This document shows positions 9,381-19,018 of a stretch of 64,000 nucleotides of DNA, piece by piece; within the stretch, counting starts at the first letter, position 1; every line of letters starts with the position of its first letter. The notes beneath the pieces were generated by a model. That model worked only from the letters and a program-made list of their open reading frames with translations, was not told the origin of the DNA and ran no database searches. This DNA is from Derxia gummosa DSM 723. GTDB lineage: Bacteria; Pseudomonadota; Gammaproteobacteria; Burkholderiales; Burkholderiaceae_E. The position numbers were made by a program, and so were the translations under genes. The DNA lies in contig NZ_AXWS01000007.1 in the NCBI RefSeq assembly GCF_000482785.1, forward strand, positions 1-64,000, read 5' to 3'.

Positions 9381-10457
9381 TCACACGCGCGACAGCACCT
9401 TGCCGCCCGCCATGAGCTTCTCGATCACCGCCGGCCCGATCTGGCCCAGCGGCAGGATCGAATCCACCGCGCCGCAGGCCACCGCCTCGCGCGGCATGCC
9501 GTACACGACGCAGGTCGCCTCGTCCTGGGCCATGTTGAAGGCGCCGGCGCGCTTCATGTCGAGCATGGCGAGCGCGCCGTCCTTGCCCATGCCGGTGAGC
9601 ATCACGCCGATCGCGTTCGGACCGACGTTCTTCGCCACCGACTTGAACAGCACCTCCACCGACGGCTTGTGGCGGTTGACCGGCTCGGTGTCGTGCAGCT
9701 CGATCACGTAGTTGGCGCCGCTGCGCCCGACCGCCATGTGCTGGCCGCCCGGCGCGATGTAGGCATGGCCGGGCAGGATGCGCTCGCCCTGGCGCGCCTC
9801 GGCCACGCGGATGCGGCAGCAGCCGTCGAGCCGCTTGGCGAAGCTGGCCGTGAAGCCCGGCGGCATGTGCTGGGTGATGACCACCGCCGGACAGTCGGCC
9901 GGGAAGGTCTCCAGCACCTCGCGGATCGCCTCGGTGCCGCCGGTGGAGGCGCCGATCACGATCATCTTTTCCGTGCTGTGGCGCGAGAACGTTGCCACGC
10001 CCTTGACCGGCGCCGCCGCGCCCGGCGCGCGCGCCACGGCTGCCTTGCGGAACACCCGCGACTTGGCCGCGATGCGGATCTTTTCGCAGATGGCCGCGCC
10101 CATCTCGCGCATGCCGTTGGCCACGCCCAGCTTGGGCTTGGCCACGAAATCGACCGCGCCCAGCTCCAGCGCCCGCATCGTCACCTCGGCACCGCGCTCG
10201 GTCAGCGTGCTCACCATCACGACCGGCATCGGGCGCAGCCGCATGATCTTCTCGAGGAAGTCGAGCCCGTCCATGCGCGGCATCTCGACATCGAGCGTGA
10301 CCACGTTGGGGTTGGTGTTGCGGATGATCTCGCGCGCCTGGTAGGGGTCGGCGGCGGCGCCCACGACCTGGAGGTCGGGTTCGCCGTTGATGATCTCGGT
10401 CAGCAGGGCGCGGATGAGCGCCGAGTCGTCCACGACGACGACGGTTGTCTTTGCCAT
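9381..10457 (-). CDS. cheB: Chemotaxis protein-glutamate methylesterase/glutamine deamidase CheB
   Basis: A 358-residue CheB. The N-terminal receiver carries the phospho-acceptor Asp56 in [11 protein letters not shown]. The C-terminal methylesterase triad is Ser171 (GASTGG), His197 ([10 protein letters not shown]) and Asp293 (TGMGKDGA). CheA phosphorylates the receiver, and the esterase then removes methyl groups from receptors. It is the last gene of the che operon, 12 bases after cheD. All key residues are present and length is normal. Confidence 0.97.
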   Translation of the reverse strand: MAKTTVVVVDDSALIRALLTEIINGEPDLQVVGAAADPYQAREIIRNTNPNVVTLDVEMPRMDGLDFLEKIMRLRPMPVVMVSTLTERGAEVTMRALELGAVDFVAKPKLGVANGMREMGAAICEKIRIAAKSRVFRKAAVARAPGAAAPVKGVATFSRHSTEKMIVIGASTGGTEAIREVLETFPADCPAVVITQHMPPGFTASFAKRLDGCCRIRVAEARQGERILPGHAYIAPGGQHMAVGRSGANYVIELHDTEPVNRHKPSVEVLFKSVAKNVGPNAIGVMLTGMGKDGALAMLDMKRAGAFNMAQDEATCVVYGMPREAVACGAVDSILPLGQIGPAVIEKLMAGGKVLSRV

Positions 10458-10469
10458 GGCGGCCTCCGG

Positions 10470-11165
10470 TCAGAACAGTTCGATGTCGCCGCCCGTGACT
10501 GCCGGCTTGGCCACCTGGAGCTTCGTCTTGTATTGCGATTCGAGCTTGACGACGGTCTCGCCGCGGTCTTCCTTGAGCTTCTTGACCATGCACTTGCCGC
10601 TGTGACTGAAGAACACGACCTTGCGCGGATAGATGTCGAGCAGGTCCTTCGCGCTGCAGCGGATGCGCTCGGTCTGAAGGAACTTCTCGGCGAAGGCCGC
10701 GTTGCGCTCGCCCACGTTGATGGTGGTGAAGTTCTTCATCACGTTGCCGCCGCCGAAGAGCTTGGCGTCGAGGTTCTCGCGCCGCGCGCCCTTCTTCATG
10801 AGGTCGTTGATGAGCAGTTCCATCGCGTAGGTGCCGAAGCGGCCGGCGGCGCCGGTGAAGTCGGCCTCGCCGGTCTCGGGCAGCATGAAATGGTTCATGC
10901 CGCCGATGCCGGTGGTGCGGTCCCAGATGCAGGCCGACACGCAGGAACCGAGCACCGTCGTGATGACGACCTCCTCCTCCGACACGAAGTACTCGCCCGG
11001 CAGGATCTTCACGGCCGGCGCGTTCCACTGGCGCTCGAAGTAGAAGTGGGTCGCCGTGCCGGAGCCGCGCGGTCGCGCGTGGGCACTGGCCGTGCCGGCG
11101 TGGGCCGCATTGGTCGGCGGCTGGGCATGACGCTGATGGGGATGGGGGTGATGGCCGGCGGACAT
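10470..11165 (-). CDS. cheD: Chemoreceptor glutamine deamidase CheD
   Basis: A 231-residue CheD, which deamidates specific receptor glutamines. The catalytic Cys75 is in TVLGSCVSACIWD and His92 in GGMNHFMLP. The first 40 residues are a His/Pro/Ala-rich extension not needed for the fold. The C-terminus ends GGDIELF, nearly the same tail as the CheZ-like protein of this operon (GSIDLF). No cheC, the usual CheD partner in Firmicutes, is present here. It lies between cheR and cheB. Confidence 0.95.
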   Translation of the reverse strand: MSAGHHPHPHQRHAQPPTNAAHAGTASAHARPRGSGTATHFYFERQWNAPAVKILPGEYFVSEEEVVITTVLGSCVSACIWDRTTGIGGMNHFMLPETGEADFTGAAGRFGTYAMELLINDLMKKGARRENLDAKLFGGGNVMKNFTTINVGERNAAFAEKFLQTERIRCSAKDLLDIYPRKVVFFSHSGKCMVKKLKEDRGETVVKLESQYKTKLQVAKPAVTGGDIELF

Positions 11166-11220
11166 GGGCAGCCTTTCTTGTTGGGTGGCGCGAGCGTGAG
11201 GGGACGCGGGGGGCTGCCGG

Positions 11221-12063
11221 TCAGCGCCGTTCGTACACGGTCTTGCCGCGCAGCACGAACGGGCCGTGGAAGTCGCTGAAGTTCTCCGAGTGGCCCGCGA
11301 ACAGCAGGCCGCCCGGGCGCAGCACGCGCGCGAACTTCTCGAGGATCGAATGCTGGGTCGGCTTGTCGAAATAGATCATCACGTTGCGACAGAAGATCAC
11401 GTCGAAGGCGTCGCCGAGGTTCCAGCTGGCATCGAGCAGGTTCACCTGCCTGAACTCGATCATCTTGCGCAGCTCGGGCCGCACCCGCACCAGCCCCGAG
11501 TTGGCGGCGGTGCCGCGCATGAAGTAGCGGCGCAGCCGGTTGGCATCGAGCGACTGGGTGCTTTCCGACTTGTAGACACCGCGCGCGGCCTGGGCCAGCA
11601 CGTTGGTGTCGATGTCGCTCGCGATCATCCGGGCGTTGCCGCAGCCGGCCTCGTCCAGGGTCATCGCAATCGAATACGGCTCCTCGCCCGTCGAGGCCGC
11701 CGAGCACCACAGGCGCGGCGGCTTGCCGTTGGCCTTCATGTGGTTGCGCGCGAACTCCAGCAGCACCGGGAAGTGATGCTGCTCGCGGAAGAACGAGGTC
11801 AGGTTGGTGGTGAGCGCGTTGATGAACTCCTGCCACTCGTCGCCACCATCGCGTTCGAGCCGATCGAGATAGTTGGCGAAGGAGCCGGTGCCCGTGGCCC
11901 GCACCCGGCGGCTGAGCCGGCTGTAGGCCATCTGGCGCTTGGAGTCGTTGAGCGCGATGCCGGCACGCTCGCGGATCAGCCGGCGGATGCGCTCGAAGTC
12001 GTCGTTGCCGAACGAGATGTCGCGGGGCGCTTCGGCGATGACAGCGGAATCACGGTTGGACAT
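11221..12063 (-). CDS. cheR: Chemotaxis protein methyltransferase CheR
   Basis: A 280-residue CheR that methylates receptor glutamates using SAM. An N-terminal all-alpha domain (to about 85) is followed by a Rossmann-like methyltransferase domain with the SAM motif WCSAASTGEEPYS at about 119-131 and DVIFCRNVMIYF further on. The beta-subdomain that in enteric CheR binds the receptor C-terminal pentapeptide is expected here, and the receptor encoded immediately upstream ends in such a peptide (DWEEF). Confidence 0.96.
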   Translation of the reverse strand: MSNRDSAVIAEAPRDISFGNDDFERIRRLIRERAGIALNDSKRQMAYSRLSRRVRATGTGSFANYLDRLERDGGDEWQEFINALTTNLTSFFREQHHFPVLLEFARNHMKANGKPPRLWCSAASTGEEPYSIAMTLDEAGCGNARMIASDIDTNVLAQAARGVYKSESTQSLDANRLRRYFMRGTAANSGLVRVRPELRKMIEFRQVNLLDASWNLGDAFDVIFCRNVMIYFDKPTQHSILEKFARVLRPGGLLFAGHSENFSDFHGPFVLRGKTVYERR

Positions 12064-12099
12064 GGGAGCTTTCGCGTTCGGCGATGACGGAGGTGGCGA

Positions 12100-14085
12100 T
12101 CAGAACTCTTCCCAGTCGTCCGAGTCGGCGGCGGCGGAGGTGGTGATCCTCGCGTCGCCACGCGGCGCGGCCGGGGCAGCGGGCTTGGGCGGTTCGGGCC
12201 GGGTCGCCGGCGCGGCCTTGGGCGCCGCCGGCTTCGCGGCTGCCGGCGCTGCCTTGGCCGGCGCCTCGGCCAGGGACTCGGACGTCAGCTTCGGCTCGAT
12301 GCGCGTCTCGACCGGCGCCGGCTTGTGCTCCGCCGCCTTCGGTTCGCTCGCCTTGTGCTCGACCGGCTTGTGCTCCGCGGTCTTGTGCTCGGCAGGCTTG
12401 TGGGTGACGGGCTTGTGCGCGGCGGGCTTGTGCGCCGTCGGTGCCGGCGAGCGATGCGCGGCCTGATGCGTCGTGCCGTGATGCGCGGCCGGCTTGTGCG
12501 GCTCGGCCTTCGGCGCGGCATGCGGTACCGGCTCCGATGCGCTCCTGCTGGCCTGGAAGGCATCGACCGCGCGGCCGAGGGCGACCGCCTGGGTGCGCAG
12601 GCTGTCGGCGGCGGCGGTGCTCTGCTCGACCAGGGCCGCGTTCTGCTGCGTCATGTCGTCGAGCTGGTTGATGGCCGCGCTCACCTGCTTGATGCCGGCG
12701 GCCTGCTCCATCGTCGAGCCGAGGATGCGCTCCATGATGGCCGACACCGAATTCACGCCGCGCACGATCTCGCTCATTGCGGCGCCCGAGTCGTTGACCA
12801 GCTTGCCGCCGGTCTCGACCTTGCTCACCGAGTCCTCGATCAGGCTCTTGATCTCGCGTGCCGCCTGGGCACTGCGCTGGGCCAGCGTGCGCACCTCGCT
12901 CGCCACGACCGCGAAGCCGCGGCCCTGCTCGCCGGCACGCGCCGCTTCGACGGCGGCGTTGAGCGCCAGGATGTTGGTCTGGAAGGCGATACCGTCGATG
13001 ACGCCGATGATGTCGGCGATCTTGCGGCTCGATTCACTGATCTCGGCCATCGTCGAGACGACCTTCTCGGTCACCTCGCCGCCGCGGCGGGCGGCATCGG
13101 TGGCGGCATCGACCAGGCTGCTCGCCTCGCGGGCAGCCTCGGCATTGCTCTGGACGGCGGAGTTGAATTCCTCCATCGAGGCCGAGGTCTGCTCCAGGTT
13201 GCTGGCCTGCTGCTCGGTGCGGCGGCTCAGGTCGGCGCTGCCGTTGGCGATCTCGGCCGAGGCGGTCGTCACTTCCTGCACGCCGCTGCGCACATCGCCC
13301 ACCAGCTTGCGCAGCGAGCTTTGCATCGCGGCGATGGCACGGGTCATCTCCGCGGCCTCGTCATTGCCGACCGGATGCAGGTCGACGCCGAGGTCGCCGG
13401 CGGCGATGCGCCTTGCGCCATCGCGCACACGTGCCAGCGGCTCGACGATCGAGCGCGCGATCAGCAGCGCCGCCACGAGACTCAGGGTAGCGCCGATGAC
13501 GGCCGCGACCACCATGCTCCACACCGCGCCGCCGGCCTCGCGGCGCACGCTGGCGCGCGCTTCCTCGAACAGCTTGTTCTGCCATTCGAGCATCGCGTCG
13601 AACTGGCCCATGTACTTCTGCGCCGCGTTCTCGAGCCGGGTGCGCTCGGTCGCGCTGACCGGCGTGCCGGCCACATGGCCGCGCAGCACCTCGTCGCGCA
13701 CCGCGCGGTAGGTGTTGCGGGCCTGGCCGATGGCGTCGAGCAGTTCCTTGCCGTGCGCCGTGTTGACCAGCTCGGTCATGCGCTGCTGCAGGTCGGTGGC
13801 ACGCGCCGAATTGTTCTTGATCTCGCCCTGGAGCTGGTCGATCAGCGCCTTGTCGGTCGAGGCGAGCACCGCCTGGGTACGGACGTAGTTCATGTTGACC
13901 ACGTCCTTCCACTCCTGGGCGACCGCGACCTTCTGGGCATCGCGGGTCGTCGTCGTCTCGACGATGTCGGCGATGTGGTTCAGGCCGCTGATGCCCGCGA
14001 CGATGCCCATGCCGATGGCCAGCAGCGCGAACGCAAAGCCCGCGAACAGGCGGGTCCGCACACTGAAACGGCTGAGGAATTCCAT
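12100..14085 (-). CDS. Methyl-accepting chemotaxis protein with long His/Lys/Pro-rich C-terminal arm
   Basis: A 661-residue receptor starting at the ATG at 14085, which has an AGGAG Shine-Dalgarno. TM1 is at about 11-33, a four-helix-bundle-like ligand domain lies between, TM2 at about 188-211, then HAMP and the cytoplasmic signalling domain with the conserved tip [20 protein letters not shown] near 365-384. The conserved core ends near 512. About 149 more residues follow, rich in Ala, Pro, Lys and His, with repeated HKP-type units at about 552-589. The protein ends DDWEEF, resembling the NWETF tether of E. coli Tar/Tsr. It is the only receptor in the operon; its ligand is unknown. Confidence 0.95.
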   Translation of the reverse strand: MEFLSRFSVRTRLFAGFAFALLAIGMGIVAGISGLNHIADIVETTTTRDAQKVAVAQEWKDVVNMNYVRTQAVLASTDKALIDQLQGEIKNNSARATDLQQRMTELVNTAHGKELLDAIGQARNTYRAVRDEVLRGHVAGTPVSATERTRLENAAQKYMGQFDAMLEWQNKLFEEARASVRREAGGAVWSMVVAAVIGATLSLVAALLIARSIVEPLARVRDGARRIAAGDLGVDLHPVGNDEAAEMTRAIAAMQSSLRKLVGDVRSGVQEVTTASAEIANGSADLSRRTEQQASNLEQTSASMEEFNSAVQSNAEAAREASSLVDAATDAARRGGEVTEKVVSTMAEISESSRKIADIIGVIDGIAFQTNILALNAAVEAARAGEQGRGFAVVASEVRTLAQRSAQAAREIKSLIEDSVSKVETGGKLVNDSGAAMSEIVRGVNSVSAIMERILGSTMEQAAGIKQVSAAINQLDDMTQQNAALVEQSTAAADSLRTQAVALGRAVDAFQASRSASEPVPHAAPKAEPHKPAAHHGTTHQAAHRSPAPTAHKPAAHKPVTHKPAEHKTAEHKPVEHKASEPKAAEHKPAPVETRIEPKLTSESLAEAPAKAAPAAAKPAAPKAAPATRPEPPKPAAPAAPRGDARITTSAAADSDDWEEF

Positions 14086-14158
14086 CCGGGTCTCCTGTGA
14101 CTTGTTGGAGGAAGGGCGACGGGGCCGCATGCCTGCGGACCCCGTGCGTCGGCGGCGT

Positions 14159-14644
14159 TCAGCCGTCGATGAGAGCCATCTCGGCCGAGGTCATGAGGCG
14201 CTCGATGTCGACCAGGATCAGCATGCGTTCGCCGATCGAGCCCAGGCCCATCACGTAGCTCACGTCGAGCGCGCCCGAGAATTCGGGCGTCGGGCGGATC
14301 TGGTTGTTCTCCAGCGTCAGCACGTCGCTCACGCTGTCCACCACGATGCCGACCACGCGGTTGGCGATGTTGAGGATGATCACCACCGTGAAGTCGTCGT
14401 AGTTGGCTTCGCCCACGTTGAACTTCAGGCGCATGTCCACGATCGGGACGATCGTGCCGCGCAGGTTGATCACGCCCTTGATGAAGTCGGGCGCGTTGGC
14501 GATGCGGGTCGGCTGCTCGTAGCCGCGGATCTCCTGCACCTTCAGGATGTCGATCCCGTATTCCTCCTGGCCGAGCCGGAAGGTGAGGAACTCGTGGATG
14601 TCGGTGACTTGCGCGTCGTTGCCGAACTTTTCGATGGCGCCCAT
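14159..14644 (-). CDS. cheW: Chemotaxis coupling protein CheW
   Basis: A 161-residue CheW scaffold coupling receptors to CheA. The start is the ATG at 14644, preceded by AAGGAG; upstream in-frame codons do not match the family. Typical CheW blocks are present: [36 protein letters not shown] and [12 protein letters not shown]. It lies between cheA and the receptor gene. Confidence 0.97.
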   Translation of the reverse strand: MGAIEKFGNDAQVTDIHEFLTFRLGQEEYGIDILKVQEIRGYEQPTRIANAPDFIKGVINLRGTIVPIVDMRLKFNVGEANYDDFTVVIILNIANRVVGIVVDSVSDVLTLENNQIRPTPEFSGALDVSYVMGLGSIGERMLILVDIERLMTSAEMALIDG

Positions 14645-14684
14645 GGTCGGCTCCTTCTTCAGTGATGTCTGGGTGGGAAAGGAC

Positions 14685-16811
14685 TCAGTGGCGGGCCTGC
14701 TTTGCAAGCGCTGTCACATCGAGGATCAGGGCGACACGACCGTCGCCGAGGATGGTTGCTCCCGACACGCCGCGTACCTTGCGGTAGTTGGCTTCGAGGT
14801 TCTTCACGACAACCTGGTGCTGGCCGACCAGCTCGTCCACGAGCACGGCGGTGCGTACACCGTCGCTCTCGATGACGACCATGATCGATTCGGGCGGCGC
14901 GCCGTCGTCGGGGATCTCGAACAGCTCGCGCAGCGACACCACCGGCAGGTACTCGTTGCGCACGTCCACGACACGGCCGCTGCTGGCGATGCTCTTGATC
15001 TGGTCCTGGCTGAGTTGCAGAGACTCGACCACGCTCGCAAGCGGGAAGATGTAGATCTCGCCGCCGGCCGCCACGCTCATGCCGTCCATGATGGCCAGCG
15101 TGAGCGGCAGCCTGACGATCACGCGCGAGCCCTTGCCCGGCGTGCTGTCCAGCTCGACCGAGCCGTTGAGCGCGGCGATGTTCTTCTTCACCACGTCCAT
15201 GCCGACGCCGCGGCCCGACACGTCGGTGATCTGGTCGGCGGTCGAGAAGCCCGGCGCGAAGATGAGCTGCCAGACCTCCTGGTCGGTCATCGCGTCATGC
15301 ACCGGCAGGCCGCGCTCGGCCGCCTTGGCGAGGATCTTGTCGCGCCGCAGGCCCTGGCCGTCGTCGCGCACCTCGATGACGATCGAGCCGCCCTGATGGA
15401 AGGCCGACAGCGTGACCACGCCGGTCTCGGGCTTGCCCGCGAGCTTGCGCGCCTCGGGCATCTCCAGGCCGTGGTCGACCGAGTTGCGCACGAGGTGGGT
15501 GAGCGGATCGACGATCTTCTCGATCAGGCCCTTGTCGAGTTCGGTGGCTTCACCGCTCGTCACCAGCTCGACCTTCTTGCCGAGCTTGGCCGCGAGGTCG
15601 CGGATCATGCGCGGGAAGCGGTTGAACACGAAGGCCATCGGGATCATGCGGATCGACATGACCGCGTCCTGCAGATGGCGCGTGTTGCGCTCCAGGTCGC
15701 TCACGCCGCCCAGCACGTTCTGGTGCTGCACCGGGTCGAGGTCGCGCACCTTCTGCGACAGCATCGCCTGGGTGATCACGAGTTCGCCCACGAGGTTGAT
15801 GAGCTGATCGACCTTCTCCACCGAGACGCGCAGCGTCTGCGAATCGAGGCCGGCGGCGGGTGCGGCGGCGCGTTCGCGCGGCTTGGTCGTGACGGGCTGG
15901 GTGTCGGTCACCGAGGGCGCGCGCGGCGCGGCCACCGGCTCCGGCACGACTGCCGGCGCGGCCACCACGGGCGGCGCGATCGTCACCGGCGGCTGGGCCG
16001 GCGCGGCGGGCGCCGGCTCGTCGTCGAACAGGCCGAAGCCCGGGATGTCGGCGAGCGCGGCCGGCGCGGGCGCGGCGGCCGGCGCGGCGCCGTCATCGCT
16101 CCACGGGCCGAACTTCAGCTGCTCGCGGCTCAGGTAGAAGTTGCACAGGTCGAGCAGCTCCTCGTCGGGCGAGAGCGTATCGACACGGAAGCGCACATAG
16201 CCTTCGCCGGGCGAGGTGCCGGGCGCGAAATCGACCTTGCTGATGGTGCCGAGCTGGGGAATCTCGGCGAACGGCTCCATCAGGTTATCGGCCACCGACA
16301 CGTCCTTGAGCGGACCGGCCACCAGCTCGACCGAGCGCAGCGACGGACCGGCCGGCGCGGGCGCGGGCAGGTCGTCGGCCGACAGCTTCTCGCCCGAGGC
16401 GAGCAGGCGCAGGCGGCGCTTGAGATCGGCGTCGTCGATCAGCGCCCCGCTGCCGCCGGCCTGGTGACGCGCGAGCTGGCTCTTGAGCACGTCACCGGCT
16501 TCGAGCAGCGTGTCCACCATGATCGAGTCGAGCGACAGCTCGTGCTTGCGCACGCGGTCGAGCAGGGTTTCCAGCTCGTGCGTCAGCTCGGTCACGTCCG
16601 AGAACCCGAAGGTCGCGCTGCCACCCTTGATCGAGTGCGCGGCGCGGAAGATCGCGTTCAGATCCTCGTCGTCCGGCGCGGCGCAGTCCACGTTGAGCAG
16701 CATGCCCTCGAAGTTGGCCAGGTTCTCGCCGGCCTCCTCGAAGAACACGCTGTAGAACTGCGACAGGTCGAATCCGCCGCCCAGTCCCGATGATTGCGAC
16801 ATGTCTCCCAT
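14685..16811 (-). CDS. cheA: Chemotaxis histidine kinase CheA
   Basis: A 708-residue CheA. The HPt phosphorylation site His59 is in [15 protein letters not shown] linker and a response-regulator-binding region (about 155-265) follow, then an Ala/Pro-rich linker, the dimerisation helices, the ATPase domain (N-box [11 protein letters not shown]-boxes DDGQGL and GRGVGMD) and a C-terminal CheW-like domain. It phosphorylates CheY and CheB. A GAGGAAG Shine-Dalgarno precedes the ATG at 16811. All catalytic boxes appear intact. Confidence 0.97.
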   Translation of the reverse strand: MGDMSQSSGLGGGFDLSQFYSVFFEEAGENLANFEGMLLNVDCAAPDDEDLNAIFRAAHSIKGGSATFGFSDVTELTHELETLLDRVRKHELSLDSIMVDTLLEAGDVLKSQLARHQAGGSGALIDDADLKRRLRLLASGEKLSADDLPAPAPAGPSLRSVELVAGPLKDVSVADNLMEPFAEIPQLGTISKVDFAPGTSPGEGYVRFRVDTLSPDEELLDLCNFYLSREQLKFGPWSDDGAAPAAAPAPAALADIPGFGLFDDEPAPAAPAQPPVTIAPPVVAAPAVVPEPVAAPRAPSVTDTQPVTTKPRERAAAPAAGLDSQTLRVSVEKVDQLINLVGELVITQAMLSQKVRDLDPVQHQNVLGGVSDLERNTRHLQDAVMSIRMIPMAFVFNRFPRMIRDLAAKLGKKVELVTSGEATELDKGLIEKIVDPLTHLVRNSVDHGLEMPEARKLAGKPETGVVTLSAFHQGGSIVIEVRDDGQGLRRDKILAKAAERGLPVHDAMTDQEVWQLIFAPGFSTADQITDVSGRGVGMDVVKKNIAALNGSVELDSTPGKGSRVIVRLPLTLAIMDGMSVAAGGEIYIFPLASVVESLQLSQDQIKSIASSGRVVDVRNEYLPVVSLRELFEIPDDGAPPESIMVVIESDGVRTAVLVDELVGQHQVVVKNLEANYRKVRGVSGATILGDGRVALILDVTALAKQARH

Positions 16812-16867
16812 GGGAGCTTCCTCTTCTGATGCGTTGTGGTTGGTCTGCCCGTGCGCGCGGCGCGCAA

Positions 16868-17230
16868 TCAGCCCAGCACGCGCTTGACGACCTCGGCGAG
16901 GCGCATCGGGTCGAAGGGCTTGACGAGCCAGCCGGTGGCACCCGCGGCCTTGCCGGCGCTCTTCATCGCGTCGGACGACTCGGTGGTGAGGATGAGGATC
17001 GGCTTGCCCTGGTACTGCGAGCTGGCGCGCAGGTTCTTGACGAGGGTGATGCCGTCCATCTTCGGCATGTTCTGGTCGGTGAGGACGAGATCGAAGGTCT
17101 TGGTCTGGGCCTTTTCAAGGGCGTCCTGACCATCCACGGCCTCGGTCACCTGGTAGCCCGCGCTCTTGAGCGTGAAGGCGACCATCTGGCGGATCGACGC
17201 GGAATCATCGACAGCAAGAATCGAATGCAT
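16868..17230 (-). CDS. cheY: Chemotaxis response regulator CheY
   Basis: A 120-residue single-domain receiver. The acidic pocket VDDS, phospho-acceptor Asp52 (LTDQNMPKMDG), the conserved Thr near 82-83 and Lys104 (LVKPFD) are all present. Phosphorylated CheY would bind the flagellar motor switch. It sits between the CheZ-like gene and cheA. Confidence 0.96.
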   Translation of the reverse strand: MHSILAVDDSASIRQMVAFTLKSAGYQVTEAVDGQDALEKAQTKTFDLVLTDQNMPKMDGITLVKNLRASSQYQGKPILILTTESSDAMKSAGKAAGATGWLVKPFDPMRLAEVVKRVLG

Positions 17231-17259
17231 GTTGGCTCCTGGCGGAATGTGAGTCGGGC

Positions 17260-17655
17260 TTAGAACAGGTCGATGCTTCCGGCGCCGACCGAGCTCTGGG
17301 CAACCGGTCCGCCCGCGTGCGCGCCGCGAATCTGGGTGGAGGGAAAGTGCGTGGCCGAGAAGGGTTCGGTCGTCGCGTGATGCACGTCGGTAAGCCGACG
17401 CCGGCAGTGCGCGATGAGTTGCGTCGCCATGTCCTGGAACTGGAGGGCAACACAGGCCTGCATCGCCGCCTCGGAGATTTCCGGGGCCTGACGCGCGCCG
17501 GCGTGCATCTGGATGGTCGCGAAGCTCTGCATCAGCCGGTCGATCGCGTCGCCGAGAATGGTGTCGAGCCGCCCGAGGTCATCGGAGATCGCCTGCAGGG
17601 CTGCAAGGTCGTGAACCGACGATGCGTCGAAGCTGGCTGGCGTGGTGGATTCCAT
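17260..17655 (-). CDS. Short CheZ-like candidate CheY phosphatase
   Basis: A 131-residue mainly helical protein encoded first in the che operon, 29 bases upstream of cheY. The stretch CVALQFQDMATQLIAHCRRR resembles the CheZ active-site helix: Asp75 and Gln79 match the spacing of E. coli CheZ Asp143 and Gln147. CheZ is usually about 210 residues, so this would be a reduced form. The C-terminus GSIDLF is acidic and hydrophobic, like the CheY-binding tail of CheZ, and nearly matches the CheD tail here. The phosphatase role is inferred from motif and context; an unrelated chemotaxis accessory protein is possible. Confidence 0.7.
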   Translation of the reverse strand: MESTTPASFDASSVHDLAALQAISDDLGRLDTILGDAIDRLMQSFATIQMHAGARQAPEISEAAMQACVALQFQDMATQLIAHCRRRLTDVHHATTEPFSATHFPSTQIRGAHAGGPVAQSSVGAGSIDLF

Positions 17656-17787
17656 GCACGAGTCCTGGTCTTCGCCGGCCACATCCGCGAGGGAGGCAAC
17701 CGGAGTCCTCTTGATAAAATTCCCTTCGGCGCGGCACTCTCGCCACAGCCTTTCGGGGCCTTGTTCTGGTGTCGGGATTGTCGGCAG

Positions 17788-17795
17788 CCCCCCCC
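17788..17795. repeat. Poly-C tract in the divergent che/kinase promoter region
   Basis: Eight consecutive C residues followed by GGG, about 90 bases upstream of the receiver-kinase gene and 130 upstream of the cheZ-like gene. No other homopolymer this long was noticed in intergenic DNA of the window. It could be length-variable, but one read cannot show this. Confidence 0.4.
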
Positions 17796-17887
17796 GGGAG
17801 GGATGGGCAGATAAGCGGTGTTCGCCAATCCCAATTCGCCACTTCCTGACGTGCGTGCGCCCCCCTCCATCAACGACAATCGGGGTC

Positions 17888-19018
17888 ATGGACAAGGCCA
17901 AAGAAACGTCTCATCGCGCCCTGCGCGTCCTCGTCGTCGAGGACTCCGAGATCGACTACAACTTCCTGGTGGCAACGCTTGCACGCGCGCACGCGCTGGG
18001 CGATGCCTGCCGCGTCGAGACCCGCGAGCAGATGCAGGCCGCGCTTGCCGAGGGCGGCTGGGACATCGTGGTCTCCGATCACAACCTGCCCAACTTCTCG
18101 TCCTTCGGCGCGCTCGACACGCTGCGCGAGAGCGGGCTCGACCTGCCCTTCGTGATCGTGTCAGGCCAGATCGGCGAGGAGAGCGCCGTCGAGGCGATGC
18201 GCGCCGGCGCCGACGACTATCTTCTGAAGGACCGGCTCGCGCGGCTGGTGCCGGCGATCGAGGCCGCGATGGCCCGCGCCGCCGCCCGGCGCGAGGCGCG
18301 CGATTCGGCGCGCGCGCTGGCCGAGTCGGAACGCAAGCTGTCATCCATGACCGCGCACATGGCGCATCTGGCCGAGCGCGAGCGCGCCGCGATGGCGCGC
18401 GACCTGCACGACGAGGTGGGCGGCTCGCTCGCGGCGCTCAACTTCCAGCTCGCTGCGCTGCGCCCGCGCGTGGCCGCCGACCCGGAGAGCGCGATCATCG
18501 TCGAGCACATGGCCAGCCAGGTCGACAGCGCGATCGGCTCGCTGCAGCGCATGATGAGCCAGCTCCACCCGACCATCCTCGATGACGGTCTGGTACCGGC
18601 GCTGGAATGGCAGGCACGCGAGTTCTCGCGCCGCACCGGCATCGCCACCAGCTTCCGCAGCAATCACGAAGACATCTCGCTTCCGCCAGCGGTGGCCAAC
18701 GCGGCCTACCATGTGTGCCAGGAGGCACTGACCAACGTGATGAAGCATTCCCGGGCAACGAGCGCCCATGTCGAGCTGTTCATCGATGCCGACAACCTGA
18801 CGCTCGAGATCGGCGACAACGGCCAGGGCGTGCAGCCTGACCAGCCGTCGTCGCATCACGCCCATTTCGGGATCGTGGGCATGCGCGAGCGCGCGCGGCA
18901 CCTCGGCGGCTGGTTCGAGCTTTCGACCAGCCCCGGCGGCACCTGCGTGATGCTGTCGCTGCCGCTTGGCGAGCCGGGCGCGGGCGACGCGGCGGCCGAC
19001 ATGGCGGGAGAGCCCTGA
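17888..19018 (+). CDS. Receiver-histidine kinase fusion (HisKA_3 type)
   Basis: A 376-residue cytoplasmic protein: a receiver domain with phospho-acceptor Asp64 (VVSDHNLPNF), a coiled-coil linker (about 130-165), a NarX/DegS-type HisKA_3 dimerisation domain with His174 (ARDLHDEVGGS) and a HATPase domain (GDNGQGV, GIVGMRERA). It has no membrane or PAS sensor, so input probably comes through phosphorylation of its own receiver. It starts at the ATG at 17888 and its TGA shares one base with the next gene's ATG, so it is coupled to the NarL-type regulator. It is divergent from the che operon. Confidence 0.9.
   Translation: MDKAKETSHRALRVLVVEDSEIDYNFLVATLARAHALGDACRVETREQMQAALAEGGWDIVVSDHNLPNFSSFGALDTLRESGLDLPFVIVSGQIGEESAVEAMRAGADDYLLKDRLARLVPAIEAAMARAAARREARDSARALAESERKLSSMTAHMAHLAERERAAMARDLHDEVGGSLAALNFQLAALRPRVAADPESAIIVEHMASQVDSAIGSLQRMMSQLHPTILDDGLVPALEWQAREFSRRTGIATSFRSNHEDISLPPAVANAAYHVCQEALTNVMKHSRATSAHVELFIDADNLTLEIGDNGQGVQPDQPSSHHAHFGIVGMRERARHLGGWFELSTSPGGTCVMLSLPLGEPGAGDAAADMAGEP

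Noticed and set aside
6384-11279. Very long open frame on the plus strand opposite the PLD-VTT, cheB and cheD genes.
   Set aside because: It is antisense to well-supported genes with intact catalytic motifs, its translation is low-complexity Arg/Ala/His, and high GC suppresses stop codons in such frames.
12280-12450. Tandem DNA repeat in the MCP gene as a possible minisatellite.
   Set aside because: The repeats follow HKP-type codons with variation between units, so they are better described as low-complexity protein sequence than as a pure DNA repeat.
14547-16793. Long plus-strand open frame opposite cheA.
   Set aside because: Arg/His/Val-rich shadow translation with no domain; cheA has all kinase boxes.
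17700-17740. Sigma-28 flagellar promoter upstream of the che operon.
   Set aside because: TAAA-like and GC-rich stretches occur but do not match TAAA-N15-GCCGATAA in either orientation.
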